DNA of 64,000 nt, taken from the NCBI RefSeq assembly GCF_014637345.1, contig NZ_BMEX01000006.1:1-64000 (forward strand). The letters run 5' to 3'. Source of the DNA: Kroppenstedtia guangzhouensis (GTDB lineage Bacteria > Bacillota > Bacilli > Thermoactinomycetales > DSM-45169). The position numbers were made by a program, and so were the translations under genes. The stretch's first letter is position 1, and the number at the start of each line of letters is the position of its first letter. The notes under the pieces are model-generated. The model had not been told where the DNA came from, did no database searches, and was given only the letters and a program-made list of their open reading frames with translations. Shown piece after piece: positions 1 through 8,015 of this stretch.

Positions 1-553
1 ATAATGGGGGTGGAGGAGGTGCAACTCCTCCACCTTCGGGGCAATCGGTCGTCCGCCGCGGCGGCCGATCCGCCCAGGTTTCTCTGTGAACCCGGAAACA
101 GTATTGGGTACTAGCTGCCGGGCCACAGGATTCGGGTGGCCGTCCTCAGGAGTTCGATCAACTCGCTGAGGACGGCTGTTTTAGGCAGGTCAACGATCAA
201 CAGGACGAGCAAAGCGTGCAAAAGCCGCTTCCATCGTTCCCTTCGCTGCCGCTTCCTCCTCGGGGGAAGCGGTTTGCCTTGCCGCTGCCTTCTCGGAGGC
301 AGCGGCCCAACCGAACCTGGGATGGCTTCACCCCCTCTCTTCCCTGGGGGATCCGCCGACCCGGCAACCACACCTATCCGATTGTCCCTGGCGGGATGAC
401 TCCCACCAGGAAGAGTATACCATATCTTCTGTCTAAAGTTTGATTCATTTTCACATACGATAAATTTGGATTCGCGGTGAAATCTCCTTACTTAAGCCCC
501 ATGTATAAGTAAAAAACGCCAACCCTCTTCTCGGGTCGACGCCGTCATTTGAT
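1..553. other. Hairpin-rich gene-free flank
   Basis: No convincing gene. Four strong inverted repeats are visible: 10-34 (GGTGGAGGA / TCCTCCACC), 139-176 (16 paired bases with one unpaired G, followed by TGTTTT, so it looks like a plus-strand terminator), 249-272 (CCGCTTCC / GGAAGCGG) and 281-306 (10-bp perfect stem GCCGCTGCCT / AGGCAGCGGC). A minus-strand open frame over 111-371 has an Arg-rich half and a hydrophobic half, but it starts at GTG without a ribosome site and its sequence follows the hairpins, so I do not call it. Confidence 0.6.
511..545 (-). terminator. Probable terminator of the ECF operon
   Basis: On the minus strand an imperfect stem around GACCC/GGGTT is followed by a run of six T. 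It lies just past the stop codon of the last ECF gene. The stem has mismatches. Confidence 0.5.
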
Positions 554-1369
554 TCACTCCTGTGATCTCTTTGCCTCACGGAGGGCGGTTACGAGTTCCT
601 CCACGGTTAAAAAGGTGTCGGATACGCCCAACTCTGCACCGAGTCGGGCCACTGCCGGAGGCTCCAAATGAGCTTGGCAAAGGAGATCGGGACGGGAGAA
701 GATTTCCCGGGTGTCCCCGTCGAGCATGACTTTCCCCCGGTTGAAGACGATGGTTCGTTCAAAGCACTCCGCCACAAAGTCCATATCGTGAATAATCGTC
801 AACACCCCTTTACCCTGATCGGTCAGAGTCCGGATGATTTGTCGGATCCGCTCTTTTCCCTCGTGATCCTGGGCGATGGTCGGCTCATCCAAGATGACGA
901 TATCTGTATCCATGGCCACCACGGCGGCGATGCAGACCAATTTTTTCTCCGACAGGCTCAAATCCTGGGGGTTGATCTCCAACCGCTGCTCCAAGCCCAC
1001 CATTTCCAACGCATCCATCGCATTTTGCCGGGCCGTTTCCCGATCCTGTCCGATATTGAGCGGGCCGAAGAGTACTTCTTCCAGCACGTTTCCCTTAAAG
1101 ATCTGATCATCAGGGTTTTGAAACACCAGACCGACTTGTCGCGCCAAAGTGGCGGCGGTGGCTGTCCGGGCATCGGTTTCCCCGACAGTGATCCCCCCTT
1201 GATCCGGCTTCAACAAACCTTTCAGCAGCTTGACAAAAGTAGTCTTGCCCGCTCCGTTCTGACCGATGATCGCGGTGGGTCGATGGTCGAAGTCGAGGGT
1301 GATATCCTGTAACACTGGAACATCCCGTTGATAGGAAAAGGATAGATTCTCCACACGGATCATCGCCAT
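554..1369 (-). CDS. ECF transporter ATPase subunit (second ATPase)
   Basis: A 271-aa ATP-binding subunit of an energy-coupling-factor importer, acting on the cytoplasmic face with the other ATPase and EcfT. Walker A is GQNGAGKTT (about residues 37-45), the Q-loop FQNPDDQ near 83-89, and Walker B IVILDEP near 157. The ABC signature is degenerate: LSLSEKK stands where LSGGQ is expected, while the partner ATPase keeps LSGGQ, so this is an asymmetric pair. The start overlaps the end of the upstream ATPase by 10 nt. GAGGTG lies about 8 nt before ATG 1369; an ATG at 1363 in an ATGA overlap is the alternative. It is the last gene of a four-gene operon. Confidence 0.9.
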   Translation of the reverse strand: MAMIRVENLSFSYQRDVPVLQDITLDFDHRPTAIIGQNGAGKTTFVKLLKGLLKPDQGGITVGETDARTATAATLARQVGLVFQNPDDQIFKGNVLEEVLFGPLNIGQDRETARQNAMDALEMVGLEQRLEINPQDLSLSEKKLVCIAAVVAMDTDIVILDEPTIAQDHEGKERIRQIIRTLTDQGKGVLTIIHDMDFVAECFERTIVFNRGKVMLDGDTREIFSRPDLLCQAHLEPPAVARLGAELGVSDTFLTVEELVTALREAKRSQE

Positions 1370-2202
1370 TTTTCCAACACCTCACGCGCTTCCTCCAACG
1401 TGATCGGAAACAGGCCGGAATCCACCCGCCGGAGATTCAATTGCCGGCAAACCTTCGTGTAAATCGGCGCCTCCACCCCGTACTCCGCCAGATCTTCCCT
1501 CGAAAACACCTGTGCCGGGGTGTCAAAATCCACCACCCGGCCGTCATCCAACAACAACACCTTGTCAGCGAAGCGGGCGATCTTCTCCGGTTTATGCTCT
1601 GTCAGGATTACAGTCATCCCTTCGCGACTCAAGCTTTGCACCGCCTGAAACACCTCTTCCGAACCCTGGGGGTCCAGCTGGGAGGTGGGTTCATCCAGGA
1701 CGATCATCTGTGGCTTCATAGCGATGATGCCGGCAATGGCCATCCGCTGCATCTGCCCCCCGGACAGATCGAAAGGGTTGCGATCTTTGGATTCCTCCAG
1801 CCCCATCAGCTGAAGTGCATCATCGATCCGCTCCAGCATTTCCCGGCGCGGCACGCCCATGTTCTCCAGCCCGAAAGCCACTTCCTCCAGTACACTCAAT
1901 TTGGAGCCGGTCACCTGAGTGAAGGGATTTTGAAAGACAATCCCCACTTTTCGCGATATCTCACTGATCGTATGGTTTTTCACTTCCAACCCGTCGACGA
2001 TCACCTTGCCGCCATAAGCACCGTGATAAAAGTGGGGAACCAGTCCGACCAGTGCCTGGCACAAAGTGGATTTTCCCGACAGATTGCGGCCGATGATCCC
2101 GATGAATTCTCCGGTTTCCACTTCAAAAGAGATATCCTTCAAGGCCAGTTCCTGAGCTCCCGGATAGCGATATTTCAACCCTTCCACCACAAGTTTCTTC
2201 AT
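1360..2202 (-). CDS. ECF transporter ATPase subunit (first ATPase)
   Basis: A 280-aa ATPase paired with the following gene to power an ECF importer. It has Walker A GRNLSGKST, the Q-loop FQNPFTQ, an intact LSGGQ signature followed by MQRMAI, Walker B MIVLDEP, and a switch His in TEHKPE. Start chosen at ATG 2202, preceded by GGAGGG at 7-nt spacing. An in-frame upstream extension to 2253 lies inside the ecfT coding region and has no ribosome site. It overlaps ecfT by 4 nt, indicating translational coupling. Confidence 0.9.
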   Translation of the reverse strand: MKKLVVEGLKYRYPGAQELALKDISFEVETGEFIGIIGRNLSGKSTLCQALVGLVPHFYHGAYGGKVIVDGLEVKNHTISEISRKVGIVFQNPFTQVTGSKLSVLEEVAFGLENMGVPRREMLERIDDALQLMGLEESKDRNPFDLSGGQMQRMAIAGIIAMKPQMIVLDEPTSQLDPQGSEEVFQAVQSLSREGMTVILTEHKPEKIARFADKVLLLDDGRVVDFDTPAQVFSREDLAEYGVEAPIYTKVCRQLNLRRVDSGLFPITLEEAREVLEKWR

Positions 2203-2966
2203 AGAAATACCCTCCAGACCGCCGCCGCGATCATCACCGTCCATAACCCCCACAGAATGGAGCGTGTAGCCACATATGCCTTTTCCTCATGGAGAAAAGT
2301 TTTCTCCCCCTTTGCGTTAAATCCGCGGACTTCCAGTGCCATCGCCCGCTCTTTCACTTGGATCAGGGAGCTGAGCACCACCGGGCCGATCAGGGGCAGA
2401 AAGGCCTTGATCCTCACAGACAGTTTCCCTTCCGTCTCCATCCCCCGGGAACGTTGGGCATCAGTAATCCTTTTCATCGTCGACATCATCTGGGGAACGA
2501 TCTGAAAGACGGAGCCGAGGACATATCCAAAACGGGGGGAGAGCCCCCGGCGCACCAGGGATTCAACCAGATCCGACGGCTTCGTCGTCAAAACCAGGAT
2601 TAAAAAGGAACCGACGATGTTGATCACCCGAAAGGTGATCCACAGTGCAAACAGAAATCCCTCCCGATAATACGTCACCAGCCCCAAGGAAAAAAGCGGC
2701 GTTTCATTGGATGGGTGGAACAACCCCTGAATGAGAATCACCGTGATTAAAATAAGAAAGACAAATCCGTAGACCGGCAGCGATTTTTGGAACACCTTTC
2801 CGATCCAAAGTAAAAAGAGGCTGCATAACATGCAGATCAGGGCCATATACCAGTTGGGAACCAGGATCGGAAGAGCAATCGCCGCCAAAATATAAACCAT
2901 TTTATTGACCGGGTCGATCCGGTGAAGGATGGAATCCCGGTCGACGTAGAGACTGATCGATTTCAC
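2199..2966 (-). CDS. ecfT: ECF transporter transmembrane protein EcfT
   Basis: A 255-aa integral membrane coupling protein of the ECF importer. It links the S component to the two ATPases. Hydrophobic segments run through the N-terminal half (after DPVNKMVYILAA), and the C-terminal half contains the coupling-helix signature region QRSRGME near residue 180, typical of EcfT. The preferred start is GTG 2966, giving an N terminus MKSISLYVDRDS, with GGCGG upstream at about 8 nt. A GTG at 3000-3002 gives 12 more residues and cannot be excluded. It follows the S-component gene closely. Confidence 0.85.
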   Translation of the reverse strand: MKSISLYVDRDSILHRIDPVNKMVYILAAIALPILVPNWYMALICMLCSLFLLWIGKVFQKSLPVYGFVFLILITVILIQGLFHPSNETPLFSLGLVTYYREGFLFALWITFRVINIVGSFLILVLTTKPSDLVESLVRRGLSPRFGYVLGSVFQIVPQMMSTMKRITDAQRSRGMETEGKLSVRIKAFLPLIGPVVLSSLIQVKERAMALEVRGFNAKGEKTFLHEEKAYVATRSILWGLWTVMIAAAVWRVFL

Positions 2967-3006
2967 AATGGCTTCACCGCCTTTCCGATGGAGTCTCTCC
3001 ACTGGA

Positions 3007-3612
3007 TCAATCCAAATCTTCCACTTGGCTGTGGCGGTGGAACATTTGCTTCACATTGTCGGGAAGTCCCCGGTAGATGGCATAGGCCGCCAAGACAACC
3101 AACACCTTGTCCGGAAGATCGACAACGATCTCATCGAGAAAGGAAGCCAACCAGATGGAGGAGGTTTGGGCCATGACTGCGGCAAAGACGGCATCGCCCC
3201 AAAGGTTTCCCGTCTGTCCGCCCCAAAAGGCAACATTGAGCGGAGTGGAGATCACCACTGCGGTGAGACCGACAGCCACTCCGACGACCACGGCCTTCCC
3301 CCAGCTCTGAATCCACCCTTTGTGGGCCATGATCCCGGCGATCAACCCGATAAAGAGACTGGTGATCCCGTATACAAAGGAAATCGGATCCATAGTCAAC
3401 CCATAGATGATATTGTTCACCGCTCCGGAAATCGCCCCGATGACCGGTCCTGCCAGCATACTGGCCAGGATCGTCCCGATGGCATCCAGCCACAACGGCA
3501 ATTTCAATACCCCGGCAAACAGCTTTCCGATATAGTTGATCCCGACAGCTGCCGGAATCAAGACGAGTGAAGCAGTTGAAAAATGAAATGACCATAGGCT
3601 TCTCTTTTCCAT
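3007..3612 (-). CDS. ECF transporter S component, substrate unknown
   Basis: A 201-aa membrane protein with about six hydrophobic segments and the Gly/Ala-rich pattern of ECF substrate-binding (S) subunits, e.g. the stretch around LPLWLDAIGTILAS (residues 37-50) and the AGAISGAVNN-like helix. It is the first gene of the operon with its own EcfT and two ATPases, so this is probably a dedicated (group I) ECF system rather than one sharing the general module. Start ATG 3612 has GGGGG at 7-nt spacing. Nothing in the sequence identifies the substrate, and no biosynthetic gene adjoins it. The long untranslated leader could carry a riboswitch. Confidence 0.8.
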   Translation of the reverse strand: MEKRSLWSFHFSTASLVLIPAAVGINYIGKLFAGVLKLPLWLDAIGTILASMLAGPVIGAISGAVNNIIYGLTMDPISFVYGITSLFIGLIAGIMAHKGWIQSWGKAVVVGVAVGLTAVVISTPLNVAFWGGQTGNLWGDAVFAAVMAQTSSIWLASFLDEIVVDLPDKVLVVLAAYAIYRGLPDNVKQMFHRHSQVEDLD

Positions 3613-3944
3613 GTGCAATCCCCCTTACATCTTTTTTCTCCGGTTGTTCGGCTCCGGGCATATCCCCCGTCCATTCCCCATCTCTGATCATAACCCTTTC
3701 AGCCTGTGATGAATAGATCCTATATCCTGACAACCATGTATTCTCTCCTGTTTTCCCCGAAAAAACTTCCTGGGACCACCTGGCATTTCTGTTCGGTCCC
3801 CTGCCCGGAGTCATCTGAAAATCCAATGCTGGATGTCCCAGCAATCAAACCGCGAGTTTCTCCGTCTTCATTTTCGCAATCCGCCGACAGATGAATCCGC
3901 AACTTCCCGCATACAATGGGGAAAAGAAAAAGGAGGTCGGATGT
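3613..3944 (-). promoter_or_regulatory. Long leader of the ECF operon with stems, class unassigned
   Basis: About 330 nt without a gene. In minus-strand RNA sense I see GCTGG/CCAGC (3829-3842), GGGACC/GGTCCC (3772-3800), and a short CCGG hairpin followed by an A-rich tail just before the ribosome site of the S-component gene. I found no TPP, FMN, cobalamin or purine riboswitch core. The A-rich tail resembles preQ1-I layouts only superficially. Confidence 0.35.
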
Positions 3945-4475
3945 ATGGAAAGCTCACAACGGGAATCGGAAGAACAAAACCTTTGCCCACCGGAACAGCC
4001 GAAGCAAAAGATCCCGAGGGGGGGGCCGCGCCCGGAACGGATGGATGCAGTGAAGAAAGCACTGGAACAAAGCCTGTTCGCCGAATCAATCCTGCTCACC
4101 CTCTCCGGCCAGTTCGCTTCCATCCCCGAGCTGAAAGGCCAACCCGGACTTGCTTCCGTCTCAGGTGAAGAAGCCTGGACCGGCTCCCTGAGACTGACGG
4201 CTAAGGGTTGTCTCGAGCGGATGACAGGGCAGGATTGGCATGAAACCGTGCTGTCCCAGCTGGTCCACAGTATGTATGAAGCCCGCCGCCGGGACCGCCT
4301 GAAACGCGGGTATCTGATGGAACTGAAGCGAAATGCACCGGAAGATGCCCGTCCGGCTGTGGAAAACTGGATCCACTGGGTGGACTACGCAGAGTTGAGC
4401 CTTCAGGAAGCGATGGTCCATGCCCGGGAACTGATCGGCAGCCACTCCTGGGATCACTTCGCTCCTCAAAAATAA
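3945..4475 (+). CDS. Hypothetical protein, 176 aa
   Basis: Not recognised. The protein is soluble, begins with a polar Gln/Glu/Pro-rich stretch (residues 1-30), then a helical region with LLTLSGQFASIPELKGQ and a basic segment MYEARRRDRLKRGYLMEL, and ends with a conserved-looking acidic helix. ATG 3945 has AGGAGG 8 nt upstream; the ATG at 3941 opens another frame that fits less well. It is monocistronic, divergent from the ECF operon, and followed by its own hairpin terminator. Confidence 0.65.
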   Translation: MESSQRESEEQNLCPPEQPKQKIPRGGPRPERMDAVKKALEQSLFAESILLTLSGQFASIPELKGQPGLASVSGEEAWTGSLRLTAKGCLERMTGQDWHETVLSQLVHSMYEARRRDRLKRGYLMELKRNAPEDARPAVENWIHWVDYAELSLQEAMVHARELIGSHSWDHFAPQK

Positions 4476-4476
4476 T

Positions 4477-4500
4477 GGGCCACACAAGTGGCCCTTGACT
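4477..4500 (+). terminator. Terminator of the 176-aa hypothetical gene
   Basis: Perfect 7-bp stem GGGCCAC / GTGGCCC with loop ACAA directly after the stop codon. The T tract is weak (TTGACTGTTT). Confidence 0.65.
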
Positions 4501-4550
4501 GTTTACTGAATCCCTGTTCGCATATACCGGTCTGCCGCCCGTTTCTCCCC

Positions 4551-6011
4551 TCATTTCGTAAAAATCTTCACCTCTTTCGGCCCCAAGGTGGAGGTAATCT
4601 TCCCACCGGAAACAGTCTCCCGATCGGATCCCATCCGGTTGTACATCGTTGTTCCATCGGGGAGATTGGACAGATTGGGAATGGTGCGGGTCTGACTGTT
4701 CCAGGAATTGTTGATCATGACAACCACCTCATCCCCGCCCTTGGAACGCTGGAAGGAATAGAAAACATCATCTACCCACTTTTCCTGCTGACTTCCATTC
4801 TGCAAGGCGGGATGGGAATTGCGGACAGCATTGAGTTTGGCAACATATCTGTACAGTTCATGATCCGCATCAAACACCATATCTTCCCGGTTATACGGAT
4901 CCTGACCGCCATGGAACCCTTGCTCGGTCCCCTGATACATAACAGGAATCCCCCGGATGGTGAACATAAAACCGAGGGCCGTTTTTAATTGCGGCCATTT
5001 ATCCCAATTGGCGCCGGGCCGGCCCGAAGCTTCGTTCAAGAAACGGGGCACATCATGATTATCCAGAAAGACCCCATTCAGATGTATATTGCGGTAGCGC
5101 CAATCTTCATTAAATCGCTCCCGGATTTGGTACATGGATTGATCCTGACCGAATACGTCTTTGATCGTATAATACATCGGAAAGTCCAACACACCGTCCA
5201 GGTAGTTGGAATAATCCGCCACATAGGCCGGATCCCCATGGTAGACCTCTCCCAAGGTGAAGGTATTGGCTGCTGCATCAAAATCTCGCCAAAACCATTT
5301 GGGCACATGTTTGACCGTATCCACCCGCAGACCGTCGACTCCCGTACTTTGAACCAGCCAGCTGATCCACTTTTTCAGCTCTTCTGCCACTGCCGGATTC
5401 TCATGGTTCAGATCATCCAGACCAGCAACATCTCCATTTTCCAACCACCATTGATTGTTCCAATCCTGTACATCCCCATGATGATGATACCAGTCATATT
5501 GATCGAAGGGAGCCTTTGCATACCCGTTATTCGGTTGAAAATCTCCCGTATGATTTGCCACTACGTCCAACATGACGGCAATTCCTTTGGAATGAGCCTC
5601 GGAAACGAGCTCCTTGAGCTTGTTCATATCTCCCAGATGCCCGTCAATGCTGTAAAAGTCGTAAGTCCAGTATCCGTGATATGCTTGGGCGCTTTTTTGC
5701 ATCGTGACCGGTGTGATCCAGATCGCGGTAAAGCCCATGTTTTTAATGTAATCCAACCGGTTAATGATCCCTTGAAAGTCACCTCCGTGATACTTGCGTG
5801 GATCATTCTTGTCAGAAACAAAACCGCCGTAGTTGTCATTGGCTGGATCCCCGTTGGAAAACCGATCCGTCATGATAAAGTAAATACTCCGCTTCTCCCA
5901 CTCCGTTTCGGACATTCCATGTACGGGCGGTTTCACCACAACCCAAAGCAGAACCAGCGTCAAGAGAATGACCGCACTTTTGGCTCTTTTCCTGCGGATT
6001 GGCCCCATCAA
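4551..6011 (-). CDS. Secreted alpha-amylase family (GH13) glucosidase
   Basis: A 486-aa GH13 enzyme expected to hydrolyse starch or maltodextrins outside the cell. A signal peptide is clear: RRKR followed by a hydrophobic stretch (residues 13-27), with cleavage likely after VHG (residue 32). The four GH13 motifs are present: DVVANH (149-154), GLRVDTVKH with nucleophile Asp231, LGEVYHG with acid/base Glu255, and FLDNHD (315-320). The C terminus is a short beta domain; no starch-binding module follows. ATG 6011 (or 6008) is preceded by AAGGGGGAAGG. Transcription starts from a strong promoter overlapped by a LacI-type operator, suggesting maltose- or carbon-source-dependent control. It is monocistronic. 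Confidence 0.92.
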   Translation of the reverse strand: MMGPIRRKRAKSAVILLTLVLLWVVVKPPVHGMSETEWEKRSIYFIMTDRFSNGDPANDNYGGFVSDKNDPRKYHGGDFQGIINRLDYIKNMGFTAIWITPVTMQKSAQAYHGYWTYDFYSIDGHLGDMNKLKELVSEAHSKGIAVMLDVVANHTGDFQPNNGYAKAPFDQYDWYHHHGDVQDWNNQWWLENGDVAGLDDLNHENPAVAEELKKWISWLVQSTGVDGLRVDTVKHVPKWFWRDFDAAANTFTLGEVYHGDPAYVADYSNYLDGVLDFPMYYTIKDVFGQDQSMYQIRERFNEDWRYRNIHLNGVFLDNHDVPRFLNEASGRPGANWDKWPQLKTALGFMFTIRGIPVMYQGTEQGFHGGQDPYNREDMVFDADHELYRYVAKLNAVRNSHPALQNGSQQEKWVDDVFYSFQRSKGGDEVVVMINNSWNSQTRTIPNLSNLPDGTTMYNRMGSDRETVSGGKITSTLGPKEVKIFTK

Positions 6012-6024
6012 CCTTCCCCCTTAA

Positions 6025-6038
6025 TGCAATCGTTTGCA
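6025..6038 (-). promoter_or_regulatory. LacI/CcpA-type operator of the amylase gene
   Basis: TGCAATCGTTTGCA is an imperfect palindrome with perfect 5-bp arms TGCAA / TTGCA around a central CG, the form used by LacI-family regulators such as MalR or CcpA. It sits just downstream of the predicted -10, at the transcription start, where bound protein would block initiation. Confidence 0.7.
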
Positions 6039-6042
6039 CTAT

Positions 6043-6071
6043 ATAATAAATCAAATGGATTGAATTTTCAA
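6043..6071 (-). promoter_or_regulatory. Sigma-A promoter of the amylase gene
   Basis: On the minus strand, -35 TTGAAA (6066-6071) and -10 TATTAT (6043-6048) are separated by exactly 17 bp. The LacI-type palindrome follows at once. Confidence 0.75.
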
Positions 6072-6191
6072 TATTATGTCCCTTTTCTCCTTTAGAGATG
6101 ATGAAGATCGGGCATGTTGAAAATCTCCGCACCAACCTCCTTTTTTCACATATGCTGGAGAAGCTCAACATTTTGTGGGGAGGAAACAGAG

Positions 6192-7139
6192 ATGCTCATG
6201 GATTCAGATCCTTATAAAAGGGGAATCCGACAAAAAATCCTGACCATTGTCCAACACAGCCGTCGTTTATTGACCCGTGAGGATCATCTTTCATTCTCGA
6301 CGGAAGAGCGAAACCGCCTGCTGTCCGATCTGCTTCATTTAGAACAGACTGCCACCTTCCCCGGTACAACTTCCGCCCAGCTATCCTGGCTGTATCAAAG
6401 GGCAATCGATCTCTATAACAACTATCTGCAACAACGGGGCAAAAGGGCATCCACATCGAATGAAAGAACTGACACCTCAGCGGAAGAAGAAGAACACACC
6501 ATTCCTTACAAACCCGTTCCCATCGGACAGCACGTTCTTCCCCCACTCCCCTACCCCTATGATGCATTGGAACCCCACATCGATGAAAAGACCATGCGGC
6601 TGCACCACGACAAACACCACAAAAGTTACGTGGATGGTCTCAACAAAGCGGAAAGGATGATGGCCAAGGCCCGGAAGACCGGGGATTTTGAGCTGATCAA
6701 ACACTGGGAGCGGGAAGCGGCCTTCAACGGGGCCGGCCACTATCTCCATACGATCTTCTGGGATATCATGGGTCCCAGGGAAGGCGGAAAGCCCACAGGA
6801 GAGATTAAAAAACAGATCCAACATGATTTTGGAAGTTTCGAATCCTTTAAAAAGCATTTTTCCTATGCTGCAGAAAAAGTGGAAGGGGGCGGCTGGGCGA
6901 TCCTGGTGTGGTCCCCCCGTTCACATCGCCTGGAGATCTTGCAGGCGGAAAAACACCAAAATCTAAGCCAGTGGGATGTGATTCCTCTCTTGGTGCTGGA
7001 TGTCTGGGAACATGCCTATTATCTCAAGTACCACAACGACCGCAAGAGATACATCCACGCCTGGTGGAACGTGGTCCGCTGGAGCGCCGTCAATCACCGA
7101 TATCTGAAAGCAAGGAAATTGCGCTGGAAACCTTATTAA
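6192..7139 (+). CDS. sodF: Fe/Mn superoxide dismutase with N-terminal extension (SodF-like)
   Basis: A 315-aa enzyme converting superoxide to oxygen and peroxide. The catalytic part starts near residue 110 (LPPLPYPYDALEPHID) and carries the expected metal ligands: His in LHHDKHHKSYVDGLN, His in NGAGHYLHTIFWD, and Asp/His in DVWEHAYYLKY. The first ~105 residues form a helical, charged extension absent from ordinary SodA but known from B. subtilis SodF, which explains the length. Start ATG 6192 has GGGGAGG at 8-nt spacing; an upstream in-frame stretch has no ribosome site. Fe versus Mn preference cannot be read from the sequence. Confidence 0.85.
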   Translation: MLMDSDPYKRGIRQKILTIVQHSRRLLTREDHLSFSTEERNRLLSDLLHLEQTATFPGTTSAQLSWLYQRAIDLYNNYLQQRGKRASTSNERTDTSAEEEEHTIPYKPVPIGQHVLPPLPYPYDALEPHIDEKTMRLHHDKHHKSYVDGLNKAERMMAKARKTGDFELIKHWEREAAFNGAGHYLHTIFWDIMGPREGGKPTGEIKKQIQHDFGSFESFKKHFSYAAEKVEGGGWAILVWSPRSHRLEILQAEKHQNLSQWDVIPLLVLDVWEHAYYLKYHNDRKRYIHAWWNVVRWSAVNHRYLKARKLRWKPY

Positions 7140-7160
7140 AGAAGACGCTCATTAATATGT

Positions 7161-7183
7161 AAAAGGGCGGGCAATACCCGCCC
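7161..7183 (-). terminator. Terminator of the Gln-rich gene
   Basis: Minus-strand stem GGGCGGG / CCCGCCC with a five-base loop followed by TTTTACA. Confidence 0.75.
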
Positions 7184-7230
7184 CCGGCCTGATGTTCACG
7201 GCCAAAATCAAAGGCTTCGGCTCTTTGTCT

Positions 7231-7527
7231 TCAATATTGCTGGTATCCGGCGGGCTTGCTGATCGATTGAGCTTGCTGAATTTTTTGCTGGGCTTGGCTC
7301 AGCCCCTGCACTGCTTGTTGCAATTGTTGCTGCTGCTGGGCGTTCATCTGAGCTCCCTGACTCTGCTGCAATTGCTGAACCTGTTGCTGAGCTTGCTGCA
7401 ATTGCTGTTGGGCTTGTTGCAAAGCCTGGGGATTGGCCTGGGATTGAGCCTGCTGGACCTGTTGCATCGCTTGGCGTGCCGCCTGAACGGCTTGCTGGAA
7501 TTGCTGTTGTTGCTGTTGCTGTTGCAT
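7231..7527 (-). CDS. Glutamine-rich low-complexity protein, 98 aa
   Basis: The protein is almost entirely Gln, Ala, Val and Leu, opening with MQQQQQQQQ and continuing with heptad-like QQLQQAQ and VQQLQQ units, then ending ISKPAGYQQY. The pattern predicts an amphipathic coiled coil. I do not know a function; a spore-coat or spore-core role is a guess. Start ATG 7527 has AGGGGG about 8 nt upstream, and a good terminator follows, which favours this frame over the Leu-rich frame on the opposite strand. Confidence 0.65.
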   Translation of the reverse strand: MQQQQQQQQFQQAVQAARQAMQQVQQAQSQANPQALQQAQQQLQQAQQQVQQLQQSQGAQMNAQQQQQLQQAVQGLSQAQQKIQQAQSISKPAGYQQY

Positions 7528-7630
7528 AACTCATCGCCCCCTGATCCGATTTTGGCGGGCGGCCGAAAAAGACCCGCCGACAGTTAGAGTGCGACGAAAA
7601 AAAGAAAGTTATGCCCCCCTACCGGGAAAG

Positions 7631-7655
7631 AAAAAACCTGTCGTTTCGACAGGTT
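7631..7655 (-). terminator. Terminator of the 98-aa membrane protein gene
   Basis: Minus-strand perfect 9-bp stem AACCTGTCG / CGACAGGTT with loop AAA, followed by TTTTCTTT. It overlaps the stop codon. Confidence 0.85.
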
Positions 7656-7950
7656 ATTGTTTGACACGACGCCGGGCCTGCAAAGCGAAATATGCGAAAA
7701 AGAGGCTAACCAACCCATAGATCGCGTTCTGTTCCGCAAGAAAAAACTGGATCATCGCATTTCCCAACAAAAGCAGGCTTAAAAGCATATAGGTTCCCCG
7801 GGAAAAGGGATTTCCCCGAAATTCAAACATGATAATGAAAAAATACAACGCGATCACCATAAAGTGGACCGCGTTGGGCGGATCATCCTGCAGGTAGAAA
7901 ATCCCCGTACCCAGAAAAAACAGGACGATCATCCCGTAGAGTATTTGCAT
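7654..7950 (-). CDS. Small membrane protein, 98 aa
   Basis: Three hydrophobic segments: residues 2-18 (LYGMIVLFFLGTG-like), 28-43 (VHFMVIALYFFIIMF) and 55-85, with a basic tail ARRRVKQ. Family not recognised. ATG 7950 is preceded by GAGGTG at 7-nt spacing; the upstream in-frame region has no ribosome site. It lies just downstream of gatB on the same strand but has its own ribosome site and terminator. Confidence 0.7.
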   Translation of the reverse strand: MQILYGMIVLFFLGTGIFYLQDDPPNAVHFMVIALYFFIIMFEFRGNPFSRGTYMLLSLLLLGNAMIQFFLAEQNAIYGLVSLFFAYFALQARRRVKQ

Positions 7951-8015
7951 GCAAAACACCTCATTTAGTCCCGCTCCCGAAAAGCCCGGCACTTCCACAA
8001 AGGAGCGGAAGACTG

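Noticed and set aside
111..371. Minus-strand 86-codon frame with Arg-rich and hydrophobic halves
   Set aside because: GTG start without ribosome site, and its sequence follows three strong hairpins that explain the apparent repeats.
3613..3944. TPP, FMN, cobalamin or preQ1 riboswitch in the ECF leader
   Set aside because: None of the conserved cores is present in order; only loose resemblance such as an A-rich tail.
7192..7587. Plus-strand Leu-rich frame
   Set aside because: It is the complement of the Gln-rich gene; repeated CAG/CTG-like codons create open frames on both strands. Signals favour the minus-strand gene.
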